NCBI GenBank assembly: GCA_028455995.1
Contig: JABELC010000003.1
Span: 2,480,001 to 2,544,000 of the forward strand
Direction of reading: 5' to 3'
Length of the DNA stretch: 64,000 bases
Source: Scleromitrula shiraiana
Taxonomy: Eukaryota > Ascomycota > Leotiomycetes > Helotiales > Sclerotiniaceae
Program-made: the position numbers and the translations under genes
In this document: in pieces, positions 22,129 to 33,642 of the stretch
Layout: each line of letters starts with the position of its first letter
Numbering within the stretch: position 1 is the stretch's first letter
The notes under the pieces: generated by a model
The model's database searches: none
What the model saw: the letters and a program-made list of their open reading frames with translations, nothing else
What the model was told of the DNA's origin: nothing

Positions 22129-25100
22129 ATGGTGGATTCGGTGCCAGCTCCTGTTAGTGGTGGTGCAGAAGTCGACTCGGTACCGGCTACTACCAGTAAT
22201 AGTGAGGTTTGGACTCCGGCGACAAGAGACGAACTCCTCGGACTTCTTCGTGATATCAAAAGTTAGCTTAACAAGCAGGAAGACACCGAGACTCAAAAAA
22301 AGAATGTTGAAAGTCATGAGGAGCATGAAGATGAGAGGCCATGGGTTCGATGGGATTCAACAACTACCCCTCCTACTGGTTATAGTAGAAGTTTTAGTTT
22401 TGAAAAGAGAAATACTCAAAAGACGTGGATTTGAATCCTAGATCCCGAAACTTTGTAGCGGGATTGTTACGGCAATATTTTGGATTAGCTATACATATCC
22501 TCGATGATGGTCGCATTCAACTAGCGCTTACCATGGATGGCTTGCAAGCTGATATACGATATTTAGAATGTCCTTCGTTCACCAAAGACACAGTACTAAA
22601 GTGTAAGGAGGTCTGGGAAAATGACAGTGACAACAGTGATGATGGCGATGATGACATAGACAACGACAATCATGAAAACGATAATCATATTGACAATGAC
22701 GATGACGACGAAAATGAATCAAGAATCAAGGCTGAGGCTGAGATTAAGAAATACCTATTGCCTAAAATTCAAGCAATGGCTAGTTTTAAGAAAGGGTTGA
22801 AGAATTCTCTATTAGAACTTTCCATCACGGATAGTGATCCTTGGAACGGGAACATTTTTTTGCATTGGAATTATACCTACTACAGACGCCGAACTCGTAA
22901 TAACGAGTAGGCGTGTTCGGCGTGGCAATTATGATATCTTGACCCTGGGGGATCTTATACCTGTGTATGGGTGAGCGGATCGATGGCTTGCCGTGTGCTG
23001 ATACTAAATTACTAATGCTCTTGATAGCGATAGCATCTTCTTTAATTCTCATATTCCAAACATGCAAAGGCCACGTCTATGGGCAGGTGATCCTGAAATT
23101 TGGGAAGTTTCGGAGGTTAGTAAGTACTTTTACCGCTTCTTAGTATGTTTTTAAAGCATGCAACCTGCGATTTTTCTGATTTGAATTGAGCTCGTTCTTA
23201 TCGAGTTATATGCTAATCACGGCCAAATAACTTCAGAATACATGACACCTTGGCGTCGTTTGATGTCAGTATAGAGTGATCTTGTGTCAGGTTTACTGAA
23301 TTCTGATTGTTGAGCAGACACTTTAAAGGATTTGCATATTCGGACCCTGGAATGATGTACGGAGTGGCACTGGATAGTCAAACTCCTCATCGTTTACGCA
23401 TGACAGGCAACGATGATGATCTCAACTCCATTTTTGTACGGCATGTAGGCTGCCCAATCACTCGTGGAAGCGCAATCTCAAACCCTTACTATTTGTCGTG
23501 TTGTTTTAACATCACCTTTTTTTTTGAAATAGTGGATGAAAATTGTGGCGGATCGCAATGGAAGATGGGAAAGCTTTTCAACTCCAGTAGCACAAATTAA
23601 TCTGAACCAACCCCGAGCGGGCTACTAAGATATTCTGCTTTCACTGTATGTTAAACATAATGCCCGAGTTTACTAGGATAAGTTTTAGGTCAAAGTTGTA
23701 GAGGATGATCCATCCAGGATTATTTTTGCCACCAGTGCAAAGGGTAGCACTCTTTCGCCATTCTATACGGTTTTATTCCTTGAACCAGAAACATTCAAAT
23801 TTAAACAAGATATCACGGATTGCTTAGAGCGACGGACAGGTATTGGAGCAGAAATCCATTGTATTGTTACTGGTCTGGGCAATGTTATCGATAAATGGAC
23901 GAAGCTGCTTGACTATTTTGAGTCATTGCCTGCGAATGATATCATGAATTTGACAGAATACTCATCGTTGCTCTTCGACGATGAAAACTTTACCAGATCT
24001 AGGAAATATTTCTGGGCAATTGGATCCCTCACAGAGTTCGACAATGTCATAGCTGCCAATATCAAGCAATAGACCATGTACTACGAGGCACGCATTCGAC
24101 CACTGATTGAGTCTGACGATCTAGCTGTTCGATTAGATACTGCTGCTGTTCATTCGCTTAGCAATGATCGGAATTCTAGAGCATCTGCGAATATTGAATT
24201 GAAGATATTCGAAATACTGATCAAAAAAGGCCAAGATCAATGTGAATTATTGAAAGGTCTACGCGGCGAGTTCAAACAAAAGCTAGAAACCGCAAAGGCC
24301 TTGCGGGATAGGGGATGCCGCCATTTTCTTCCGATTCTACTATAATATGAAAATATATAAGGATACACAAGTGCTAACATACTTTGGTTATTTAACGCTA
24401 GTGCCTTGATAGAGAGCCGAGCTTCGACAAAACTAGGAGAGAACGTCAAATGGCTTACCTACGTCAGCATATTTTACTTGCCCCTCGGTTTCTGCGCTGT
24501 GAGTTGTCTTCTATATCTAATTTATCGTACTCTTCTCATCGAAACTAGGCTTTTTGGGCTGTACCAAACATTCAAGATAGCGCAACCAAAATACCATTCA
24601 TAATTACAGCTTTTATAGTTGGTGCTATAACTTATCTCATCGTCTTCAATCTCGATTTCATGACGAACAAATTCAACGGTCGTTACCTTGAGAAAAGAAA
24701 AACCAATAATCAAGCAAATGTAACAAGAACCCGACTGGATGAAGCTAGCGAAAAGATTCGAAGAGTTTAAACCCAGTAGCGAAAGCAAAATACCCACCGA
24801 ATGGTGGATTCTAGGGTACTGGATCAGGAGCATCTTCAGAAAAGACAAGAAAGATGATAAGAAAGCAGCCGCGACTCCATCTTCAAATGCTGTCGAAACA
24901 CCCACAACTCCTATCGCTGGGGCGGACACTATCTCAGAGAATGACGCAACTAATCCCGACGACCCACCAGCGGACGTCACAGTAGATGTCACAACAGCTG
25001 GTATGCAACAAATGGAGCTCGAAACGCCTACGAGTACAGAAGCAGCACTTGCCACACCAATTCGTGAACGTTACCGATGGACATCGCGATTTTTTCCAAA

Positions 25101-25140
25101 GTTTTCGCGACGTCGGGAAACACCAGAAAGCGGAGTTTGA
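22129..25140 (+). pseudogene. CorA-like fungal membrane transporter, decayed
   Basis: Homology to the fungal CorA-like family runs through at least three frames. Recognisable blocks are LALTMDGLQADIRYLECPSF, the segment with DILTLGDLIPVYG, then SHIPNMQRPRLWAGDPEIWE, VDENC-flanking WMKIVADRNGRWESFSTPV, DDPSRIIFATSAKGSTLSP, and KLGENVKWLTYVSIFYLPLG with FCAAFWAVPNIQ across an intron at about 24499-24548. A second TM (FIITAFIVGAITYLIVFNLD) follows. Breaks: TAG 22264 in the first frame, TGA 22432, a frame change at the T-run 22855-22861, TAA 23626, TAG 24070, TAA 24721 together with a frame change just upstream, and an intron lacking a normal donor near 24310. The C-terminal cytosolic tail (24739-25140) is still open. 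Family members are two-TM divalent-cation transporters. The canonical GMN motif is not evident. The start position is uncertain. Confidence 0.78.
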
Positions 25141-25563
25141 ATACTAGGGAGTAATTGGTGAAGGGAACGAGATGCCACCAAGGCGGTGCTTCTCAATACT
25201 TTCAATAGGTTCATGCTTGGGAGATTGAAATAGTTACAGAAGAGATTGGCATGAGAGTATACGGATGTGGTATAGTTTATAACATAATGTAGCCAAACTA
25301 CGATTGAGCAAAGTGATTCATATCATCATGAGAGTTGTGAAAAATAATATGGTGGGAATGATATAGCTTACCGTGCAGAGAGTAATTACCTTCCAATTAG
25401 CTAGTTAACGCGATTTGAACATCCAAACATCCTCTTTTCTTCTGCTCAAACTTTCTACATAGATATGTGGCTGGCTCTCTCATTTAGTGCTCATCCCATA
25501 ACATCTCATACCACGGCGTCTAGAAATAATACCAATGCCACTATTTCCATACCTACAACCATC
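25141..25563. other. Short spacer between two pseudogenes
   Basis: About 420 bp, AT-rich, with nothing recognisable. Confidence 0.55.
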
Positions 25564-26517
25564 ATGTCTCCACTATCGTCTTCATTTCTGGCGCCTGTAG
25601 AGGTTTAGGCAGAGGACTCATCTCCATCTATCCATCCAGACCCAAGCACATCGTCATCGTGGCGACCCGCAACCCCAAAGACTCTCCACCCCAGAGATTG
25701 ACCGAATTACCCAAGGGAAAAGACACGAAACTTATCGTCGTCAAGATTGATTCCAAGAGCGAGACTGACGCTGTCACTGTCACTGCTGTCAAAGAAATTG
25801 GGGCGCAGGGTATCGATCGTTTGGATATCGTTATCGCTAATGCTGGTATTGCCAATATATGAACCTGGGTTGCAGATCTTAAGATTGCGGACTTGGAGGA
25901 GCATGTAAGAGTTAATGTTTATGGTGTGGTTTTGTTGCATCAGGCTATGGCACCATTGCTGCGGAAATCTGCGACTCTGAGGTGGGTGAGTATGGGCTCT
26001 GCAGCAGGATGGTTGGAGGTAAGTGCGCTCCTTGACTTCTTGGATCAGTAGCTGTCTGACTGAATGAATAATTAGCTTTATTTGTAGTAAGTAAAGTTCT
26101 GTGCTGTGCGATACTCTGCCGTCACAGATTGGATCAAACCCCTTTCGTGATGTATATAATTGACGAATTCAGGAACCAACTTCCTGTTTCCAATGCAGTC
26201 TACGCGCTTTCGAAAGCCGCTGTCCACTGGATCACGAAGCGCATCAACGCCGAAGAAGAGAAGATCGCTGCTTGGGTTCAGGAACCAGGGTAAAGTCTTA
26301 ACCACATTCCCCATTATTGCTACCTATTATAAGTTTTCATCTTTAGTTGGGTTCACACAGAAAGTGGAAACTCGAGCGCTAAAGTCTTTAGAATTGCGAA
26401 GCCCCTGTCCTACTTGATGATTCTATCAACGGTATGATCAGTGTGCTTGATGCAGCTACCAAGGAGTCGCATGGTGGCAAGATGTGGAGTCACGAGGGCA
26501 AGCACCACGCTTGGTAG
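25564..26517 (+). pseudogene. Short-chain dehydrogenase/reductase (norsolorinic-acid-ketoreductase-like), decayed
   Basis: The SDR fold is readable: cofactor loop ISGACRGLGRGL, strand HIVIVATRN, then QGIDRLDIVIANAGI, SMGSAAGW, the YxxxK pair in NAVYALSKAAVHW, PGWVHTESG across an intron (26290-26346), and the C-terminus DDSINGMISVLDAATKESHG ending TAG 26515. Breaks: the ATG at 25564 is out of frame with the cofactor loop by one base (25564-25571), TGA 25860 follows IANAGIANI, and the frame changes near 26395-26402 before the C-terminal block. The active-site Tyr and Lys codons survive. It is probably a recent inactivation, given how little else has changed. The original substrate is unknown. 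Confidence 0.78.
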
Positions 26518-27540
26518 ATGCTTGATAGGGCAGATTTGCAGTATTAGAGAAAAGGTGTAATAGGAGATAGTTTGCCACCCTGCAGCAATGGACCAAACAC
26601 CCGAATTATGGAAAGTAGCATGGCGAGATCAGAAAAGGTGGAATTCTTAAGCAAACTCAGCTTCAACGATAAATGTAATGAAATCCTTTTGTTTATTATG
26701 ATAGCTTTCAACATTAATCTGGGAATATGAACATCTACTTCGAGGAAAACAAATAAGACATGAGTATTGTATACAACCTTGAGGTATCCACACTATAAGG
26801 ACAAATCATGTTGCCGTGCTATATAATTCGAAAAGTATATAGCACTACCTAGAAAGACCGAAACCTTTGATAAAGACCATTAGAGTTCCCAAGAATAGTA
26901 CAAGATCGAAGATAATGAGATTTGAGATGCCAACTATGACTGTCAATACAGAAGTATTTGTGTCCTCGTTTTCCAAGGCCTTGTTATCTCACTTGCGGAA
27001 GATAAAAGATAAATAAATAGAGATCTTTGAGAATTTCTAGGATGTTGTCTTTGTATCAATGATTAGAGGTATAGTTGTAAAAGTCCGATCTATATTCTTG
27101 ATACCGTGTGGAGGTCGCCAGTAAATGCGGGGCAGAAAATAACATGATTTTCATGGCTTGGTAGCTGGATCTACGACCGCAAATCAGCAGATCACAATGG
27201 TGACTAATATTAGAAGGTACAGCTGGTATTCAGCCTATAACAGAACATATATAGAACATATAAAATTGTTGCGATTCGCACCGCTTACAATAGGATGAGG
27301 ATAGAGCAAGTGAAAATGAAAAGTAAAAGGCCGAGATCGCATAAAATAGCGGAAGGAAGACGCTAGAACATGGGCTGAAAGGGTTCACATCGCGTGCGGA
27401 GGGATTAATAATTAAGAGTTATGAACGTTACAGGTTCTGGTCCGTGGGTGGCGGGTAGGGTTAAGGATAGGGATATCATCTTAGAATCCTATGTTCCACT
27501 AAGGGGTGGTGTATTAATTCATGAACCTCTTTAATTGATT

Positions 27541-27651
27541 ATTTATTTATTATTTATTATTTATTATTTATTATTTATTATTTATTATTTATTATTTATT
27601 ATTTATTATTTATTATTTATTATTTATTATTTATTATTTATTATTTATTTA
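27541..27651 (+). repeat. Heptamer satellite (TTATTTA)n, about 15 copies
   Basis: Nearly perfect tandem 7-mers, with one shift to TTTA units at each end. Confidence 0.9.
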
Positions 27652-27992
27652 TATACAGTACACCCTCCGAGGTGAAAGAGGCCATCATCCAATCCAAATC
27701 TAAAGATTTATAAACCGTAAAGAATCCTCAGGTATTATAGCATATTGATGTCTATATATATATATATCATCTTGCATTTATCGATTCAATTTGCTCGATA
27801 TATGTCCGAGCATGCAAGACGAACCCAAAAGTAATAATTTTTCAAATTTTGCTTTTGCCTCTCGGTACATCCGAATGGTAAAGGAGTAAGGCTGAAGAAG
27901 AGAAATTATTCGGGTCTTCTAGAAGGTGTGATGGAAGAAGTCAATCTCGTTGGAAATCTGGCGGATGGTTGTATTTCAAGGTTGTAAGCGAT

Positions 27993-28057
27993 ATGTACGT
28001 ATGTACGTATGTACGTATGTATGTATGTATGTATGTATGTATGTATGTATGTATGTA
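27993..28057 (+). repeat. (GTAC-GTAT) then (GTAT)n microsatellite
   Basis: GTACGTAT units turn into pure GTAT tetramers. The minus-strand His/Thr-rich frame here is the repeat translated. Confidence 0.9.
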
Positions 28058-29031
28058 GGGTACGTACTGTATGTACATAGTGATAGGTAGATATATGGAT
28101 GTATTTATATATGCATGGGCTGTTTGTGACCCTTGATTTGTTCTATGTATAGGAGCAAGGGAAAATTTCGAAAAGCCATTGATGATCAATGATGATGATT
28201 ATGATGTGAGTAATGAAGAGCTGAGTACGGGTTTTATTACCTACATACTTTGATAGATTGATGAAGGGGGCGGGAGAGTAAGATCAAAAAGGAGATGCTG
28301 CTACAGTAGATATACTTATTATTATTATTATTATTATTATTATCATTTCTCATTTAGGGATGACATGCATACTGGTATCTAAATGTTCCATAACAATCGA
28401 TAAACAATCAATAATATTCTCCGAATGAAACCATCCATTGAATATGGATATTATACCTAGATAGGTATCACATACTCAAGTGAGAACCTAGTAGTAATAA
28501 GATAGAAGCCCTGAAGAATTCGAAGGTTCTCTACACCATATTTAAGCAATCAAATAAGCAATTAAATAAGCAATTAAATAAGCCACCAGTGTACTCATAG
28601 CGTGAATCCACACCACAACCACAGAACCAAATACCGAAAATTAAAAAAATAAAATAAAAAATAAATAAAAAATAGATAGATATATATATATATATATAGT
28701 TCTACCTAGGTACGTACAGTACAAGGTACAATAACTACTGTATCACCTACAATATAAATGACCTGGTCTCAAGTACAACATTGAAAATATCCAGCTTCAA
28801 GTTATTCATCCCACCCACCATTTATCTTTCAATCCCTAAAAGCTATCCATATGAATATATACTGTCGTGCAACCTACGTACGTACATATTGATCGTCTCG
28901 TGCTAAAGAAAACTCCCACAATCTCATCTCCATGAGAGAGTTTTATTATAGTTCTAATAAAGAATGATCAGATAGCGCTCCGTGCATTAACTTACAATTC
29001 GTGCTTCAACCTTCAAGGTACTTATTAATAT

Positions 29032-29279
29032 TAATATTATTATTACTATTATTACTATTATTACTATTCTTACTATTATTACTATTATTACTATTATTAC
29101 TATTATTACTATTATTACTATTATTACTATTATTACTATTATTACTATTATTACTATCATTACTATCATTACTATCATTACTATCATTACTATCATTACT
29201 ATCATTACTATCATTACTATCATTACTATCATTACTATCATTACTATCATTACTATCATTACTATCATTATTATTACTT
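29032..29279 (+). repeat. Compound 9-mer satellite ATTATTACT then ATCATTACT
   Basis: About 120 bp of (ATTATTACT)n is followed by about 120 bp of (ATCATTACT)n with a sharp border near 29157. Both strands are open as poly-Leu/Ser or Met-Ile-Val frames only because of the period of nine. Confidence 0.93.
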
Positions 29280-30213
29280 ACTTTTTAGGGTATAATTAAT
29301 CTAAGTACTACTTCCTTACCTACATAGTAATCATTAATGAGTTGACCCCCATACCGGTACCTTGCTATTCTAGTCCTTTGGTGTGCTTTGGTGTGCTTTG
29401 GTGCTTTGGTGCTTTGGTACATTGGTACATCTTCAGGGCTGTCTTCTCTCTCTCTCTCTCTCTTTTCGTTTCCCATTTTGCCCTTCCCCATTTCCATCAT
29501 CCCCTTCCCTTCATCGTTGATTTGAATTTCATGATCTTTTTGTTTCTCATTTCTTACCTCATGCTATACCATCGTATATGTACATGTGCATTGTCAGCTT
29601 CACTGAAATTTCAAAGGGAAAAAATAACCTTACCCCTCCATTAAATATATTGATCCTAGGAGAAAAAAAAGCCTTGGAATATAGTAAGCCATACACTACA
29701 TATCTCATCTATCTGAAATCCTTCTATCGAGTTTTGCGCCGCCCAACTTTAAGACCTTGGAAGATGTAATGTCTTTCAAAAAAGATGGACCATCGCTGAT
29801 CGTCATATATAGGTATAACATACAAACACGTCACAAATACATTCTTATTATTATAAACGCGTTATTACCTAAAGAATCAATATCATCTGCCAGACAAAGA
29901 AAAGCTTCAATTTGAGATCCTTCATTTTGTGTACATAGCGCCATTCCACACGAACACCACCAACAACAACATTGGGAGTCACAATACACGAAATAGATCT
30001 GATCTTATTTCCTCTTCGATTTCGTGCTGTGTCAGAGACCAGTAATCTATCAAAAGGATTGAGGAGATATTCCATTTCAAGCAAATAATCAACGAGTTTG
30101 AATGCCCACTTTGACAAATTAACATGCACGCCGGCCACTAGGCTCTAAGATACCCACATGAGCTTCTGCGGGAAAGTAGCTTTCTAGAAACATACATACA
30201 AATATACAACAAT

Positions 30214-33200
30214 ATGAGAAGGAATCGAGGGGGAGCTCCCCCATATCGAGCCAATGGCGCCACGATACCAGATTCACTATCCTTGATACGATCTTTCAAT
30301 CTCGAAACCAATCCTACTCGACCTGTACGACCATCGCCCCTCACAGCATCAACAATTCCAGATATGCCACTTGACCTTCTCGATCGAATACGTTCCTTTC
30401 CTCTATTCCTTTCAGCTCCCGACTCCTTCCTCGCAGCGATCGGCAAACATCTTCGACCTCAGGTACATTCACCGCACGATCATATCTTAACAGAAGGAGA
30501 TGACGCAAAAGCAATGTATTGGTTGGTGCGAGGAGCTGTCGCCGTTACATCTCGAGATGGAGAAGCTACCTATGCGGAGTTAAAGCCTGGAGCTTTCTTC
30601 GGCGAAATAGGAATTTTAATGGATGTGCCACGGACAGCTACAATTATCGCAAGAACGAAATGTTTGTTGGTGGTATTGAAGAAGGAAGATTTAAGAGCTG
30701 AGCTCCCAAATTTTCCCGAAATGGAACAAGCGATATTAGAAGAGGCTCAGGAAAGATTGACAATTTTAAATAAGAAGAGACAAGAAGGTGGTTTTGGCCC
30801 GAAGCTCGTTTCTACTGAACTGCCTTCGAGAGGCGGTAAGGTGGCACGCGAAGCTGTGCCAGGCGAGGTTTCGACTGGTGATGTAGGTGTGATTGAAAAA
30901 GGGACGGTTATCAATAAAAAGAAACGGAAATCTCCAAGTCCCGGTATAATTGAAGATCCATCTGCTGGAAGTGCATTGGGGAGTGGGTTGGTTAATGTTC
31001 GAAAAACTCTTAAGGAACTACCCTTGTTTTCAACGTTACCACCTGAAATACTTCACTTTCTAGGGTTGAGTGCCATGCCAAAGACATACCCACCATTTAC
31101 AGATATTATAGTACAGGGCTCAACTGGAAATGAGATTTACTTTATTGTTAGAGGTGAAGCTGAAGTCATTCATGAAAGTTCTAATGGCCAAGTTTCGATG
31201 CAAGCTACAAATGGATCATATATACGGCCAAGACTGAAAGCTGGACAATACTTTGGAGAAGTTGTTAGTTTGGCTCTGGCGCCCAGAAGAACAGCTACGG
31301 TAAGATCAATCACTACAGTTGAATGTCTTATGATCAGTGGCGAGGTCTTGGAAGAGCTATGGAGAAAGTGTCCGCCTGATATAAAGAAACAGGTGGAAGT
31401 CACTGCAAAAACACGAATTGGTCAAGGAGAAGATGAAGATGTCACCATGACGGACGCTGATTCACCCCCAATCGATAATTTGGAGATTGTTGATCATCGT
31501 CCAAGACATCAAAGACGAAAGACTTTACCTCAAGTTACATTTACTCCATCGAAGCCAGCAAGTCCTCACAAACCTAGTCGCGCTGAGGACAAGGAAGTGA
31601 TGGAACCTCTGGATCCGGATCCTTTCCTCAGTGTAGATATGGATAATATGAGAGCAAGATCTAGAAGAGGTTCATGGGCACCACCTGTTCCAGAAACACT
31701 ACCGGATGATAGATCTAAAGGGCCAAGAACCAGATCTAGATCTCAAACACCAACACCGACAAAGATCTCACATGCGATTACACCCCCAGATTCAAGCTTC
31801 AGACCAAAAAGACCCAAGATCTTTGAACGTCGTTCAAGTCAGTTTAGTCAAGGCATATTACCAGACGCCATTTTGATCAATATTTTCTCATTCCTCGGTA
31901 TCTACCAATTAATGCGCCTCCGACTCATTTCCTTACATTGGTCCACGCTCCTAACTTCTTCGCCGAACATATGCCAGCACGTTGATCTTTCTGTACACAA
32001 CCGCAAAATAACCAACTCTGCCCTTGTCAACATCATCTGTCCATTCATTGGTCGTCGCGCCCTCTCCATCAACATAAGCAACTGTTTCCATATAACCGAC
32101 GAAGGATTCTCCGCCCTATCCACCATCTGCGGCCCCAACGTTCGCATTTGGAAAATGAAATCCGTCTGGGACATTACCGCCAACGCCGTCTTAGAAATGG
32201 CCAACAACGCCAAAGAGCTGGAAGAAATCGATCTGTCAAATTGCCGCAAAGTTTCCGATAACCTACTCGCCCGAATCATCGGCTGGGTCGTCACAGAACC
32301 CGTCGCTACACCTCCCCGATTAAAAGGCTCCGCTCAAAACCCCTTCACATCTCCACCCGTAGGAACAGTAGTTGGCTGTCCGAAACTCAAACGTCTTACG
32401 CTGAGTTACTGCAAACATGTCACTGATCGTTCCATGGCGCATCTGGCGGTTCATGCTCATCAACGACTGCAAAGTATTGATCTAACGCGGTGCACGACGA
32501 TTACCGATGGCGGGTTCCAGCATTGGAGTATCTATCGCTTTGCTAAGTTGGAGCGACTCATTTTGGCGGATTGTACCTATTTGACGGATAATGCGGTGGT
32601 TTATTTGACGAATGCGGCTAAGGGGTTGAAGGAGTTGGATTTGGTAGGTTCTTTTGTTTCTCCTTTTCTCTTCCCTTACTTTCCCTTCTTTTTCCCCCTC
32701 CTTTCCCCCCGTACAAAAGATGAAGAAAAGAATTCTAAACTAACATACCAACTTTCTTCCCCACCAAAAAAGTCCTTCTGCTGCGCCCTCTCCGACACAG
32801 CAACCGAAGTCCTCTCCCTCGGCTGTCCCCTCCTCCAATCCCTCAAACTCTCCTTCTGCGGCTCTGCCGTCTCGGACTCCTCCCTCCGCTCAATCGGTCT
32901 GCATCTCTTGGAGCTGAAGGAACTTTCCGTGAGAGGTTGTGTGAGGGTTACGGGGATTGGGGTCGAGGCCGTGGTGGAGGGGTGCACGAAGTTGGAGTTG
33001 TTTGATGTTAGTCAGTGTAAGAATTTGAGGGGGTGGTTGGAGGGCGGGGGGGTTGAGAAGTGGAAGGGGAGGTGGAGTGGGGGTGGGGGTGTGAGGGGTT
33101 TGGGGGGTGCTGGGAAATGGGGGGGGAGGGGTGGAGGAATGGGAATGGGAATGGGAATGGGGATGGGGATAGGTGCCGGGTTGGGCGGGAAACAAGATCT

Positions 33201-33240
33201 CGTTTTTTGGACGGAGAAGGTCGGCACGGGGTTGAGGTGA
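30214..33240 (+). CDS. Protein with two cyclic-nucleotide-binding domains, F-box and leucine-rich repeats
   Basis: Exons 30214-32643 and 32773-33240 give 965 aa. The 129-nt intron (GTAGGT...AAAAAG) is in frame and open, but removing it joins KELDL to SFCCALSDTATEV, a continuous LRR. Domain order: CNB-A about residues 63-180 with FFGEIGILMDVPRTATI; CNB-B about 265-390 with YFGEVVSLALAPRRTATV; a Ser/Pro-rich linker with basic patches (residues 400-545); an F-box with ILPDAILINIFSFLG at about 548-595; LRRs of the AMN1/F-box type (GCPKLKRLTLSYC) to about 895; a Gly/Met-rich tail. The phosphate-binding Arg is present in both CNB motifs. The F-box suggests an SCF ubiquitin ligase receptor, and the CNB domains suggest ligand control or a structural role. 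Neither is shown. Confidence 0.9.
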   Translation: MRRNRGGAPPYRANGATIPDSLSLIRSFNLETNPTRPVRPSPLTASTIPDMPLDLLDRIRSFPLFLSAPDSFLAAIGKHLRPQVHSPHDHILTEGDDAKAMYWLVRGAVAVTSRDGEATYAELKPGAFFGEIGILMDVPRTATIIARTKCLLVVLKKEDLRAELPNFPEMEQAILEEAQERLTILNKKRQEGGFGPKLVSTELPSRGGKVAREAVPGEVSTGDVGVIEKGTVINKKKRKSPSPGIIEDPSAGSALGSGLVNVRKTLKELPLFSTLPPEILHFLGLSAMPKTYPPFTDIIVQGSTGNEIYFIVRGEAEVIHESSNGQVSMQATNGSYIRPRLKAGQYFGEVVSLALAPRRTATVRSITTVECLMISGEVLEELWRKCPPDIKKQVEVTAKTRIGQGEDEDVTMTDADSPPIDNLEIVDHRPRHQRRKTLPQVTFTPSKPASPHKPSRAEDKEVMEPLDPDPFLSVDMDNMRARSRRGSWAPPVPETLPDDRSKGPRTRSRSQTPTPTKISHAITPPDSSFRPKRPKIFERRSSQFSQGILPDAILINIFSFLGIYQLMRLRLISLHWSTLLTSSPNICQHVDLSVHNRKITNSALVNIICPFIGRRALSINISNCFHITDEGFSALSTICGPNVRIWKMKSVWDITANAVLEMANNAKELEEIDLSNCRKVSDNLLARIIGWVVTEPVATPPRLKGSAQNPFTSPPVGTVVGCPKLKRLTLSYCKHVTDRSMAHLAVHAHQRLQSIDLTRCTTITDGGFQHWSIYRFAKLERLILADCTYLTDNAVVYLTNAAKGLKELDLVGSFVSPFLFPYFPFFFPLLSPRTKDEEKNSKLTYQLSSPPKKSFCCALSDTATEVLSLGCPLLQSLKLSFCGSAVSDSSLRSIGLHLLELKELSVRGCVRVTGIGVEAVVEGCTKLELFDVSQCKNLRGWLEGGGVEKWKGRWSGGGGVRGLGGAGKWGGRGGGMGMGMGMGMGIGAGLGGKQDLVFWTEKVGTGLR
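32655..33240. other. C-rich to G-rich skew block (switch near 32905)
   Basis: C-rich through the intron and early exon 2, then G-rich from about 32920 to 33190. The last 60 codons become a poly-Gly/Trp/Met tail. A weaker similar switch occurs near 32460 inside exon 1. Confidence 0.55.
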
Positions 33241-33260
33241 TACTAGTTTGTTGGTGTTCA

Positions 33261-33305
33261 GTATGGTATGGTATGGTATGGTATGGTATGGTATGGTATG
33301 GTATG
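33261..33305 (+). repeat. (GGTAT)n pentamer
   Basis: Nine consecutive GGTAT units. Confidence 0.93.
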
Positions 33306-33592
33306 GAGCGGAGCTTGCTTGCTTGGTTGCTCGATTGATTGGTTAGTTGGTTATCTCTGTTTTAGTAAATATCGCATCGCATCGCATCGCATTGCATCGC
33401 ATCGCATCATATCATGTCGCATTGCATTGCATTGGAGTTTTTTTCTTTTTTTGGTGGATGGATGGACGAATGAATAGATGGGCGAATGAATAAATAAACG
33501 AACGAACAAACGAACAAACGAACGAACGAATGAATGAACGGCTGGCTATTGAATGGAATGGATGAGATGAGATGGAATGAGATGGAATTGAA

Positions 33593-33642
33593 ATCGGAAG
33601 AGGAAGAGGAAGAGGAAGAGGAAGAGGAAGAGGAAGAGGAAG
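33593..33642 (+). repeat. (GGAAGA)n hexamer
   Basis: About eight purine-only hexamers. Confidence 0.93.

Larger units (their letters stand above)
26518..30213. other. 3.7-kb gene desert, satellite-rich
   Basis: No gene supported. It contains TTATTTA heptamers (27541-27651), GTAC/GTAT tetramers (27993-28057), (TTA)n (28316-28342), TA runs (27757-27768, 28680-28698), a compound 9-mer satellite (29032-29279), GCTTTGGT repeats (29378-29418) and (CT)n (29447-29462). A minus-strand 89-aa frame at 29869-30138, divergent from the next gene, is the only mildly protein-like stretch, and I do not call it. Confidence 0.6.

Noticed and set aside
22425..22910. 161-aa frame as an independent small gene
   Set aside because: Its content continues the CorA-like homology on both sides in other frames, so it is part of the pseudogene.
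27996..28057. CRISPR-like regular repeat
   Set aside because: Simple tetranucleotide microsatellite without spacers, in a eukaryotic genome.
29001..29288. 95-aa poly-Leu frame and its 93-aa Met-Ile-Val antisense partner
   Set aside because: Pure translation of a 9-bp satellite. Open on both strands only because of the period.
29869..30138. 89-aa minus frame divergent from the CNB/F-box gene
   Set aside because: Mildly protein-like, but no motif, and it abuts the neighbour's leader. Needs conservation evidence.
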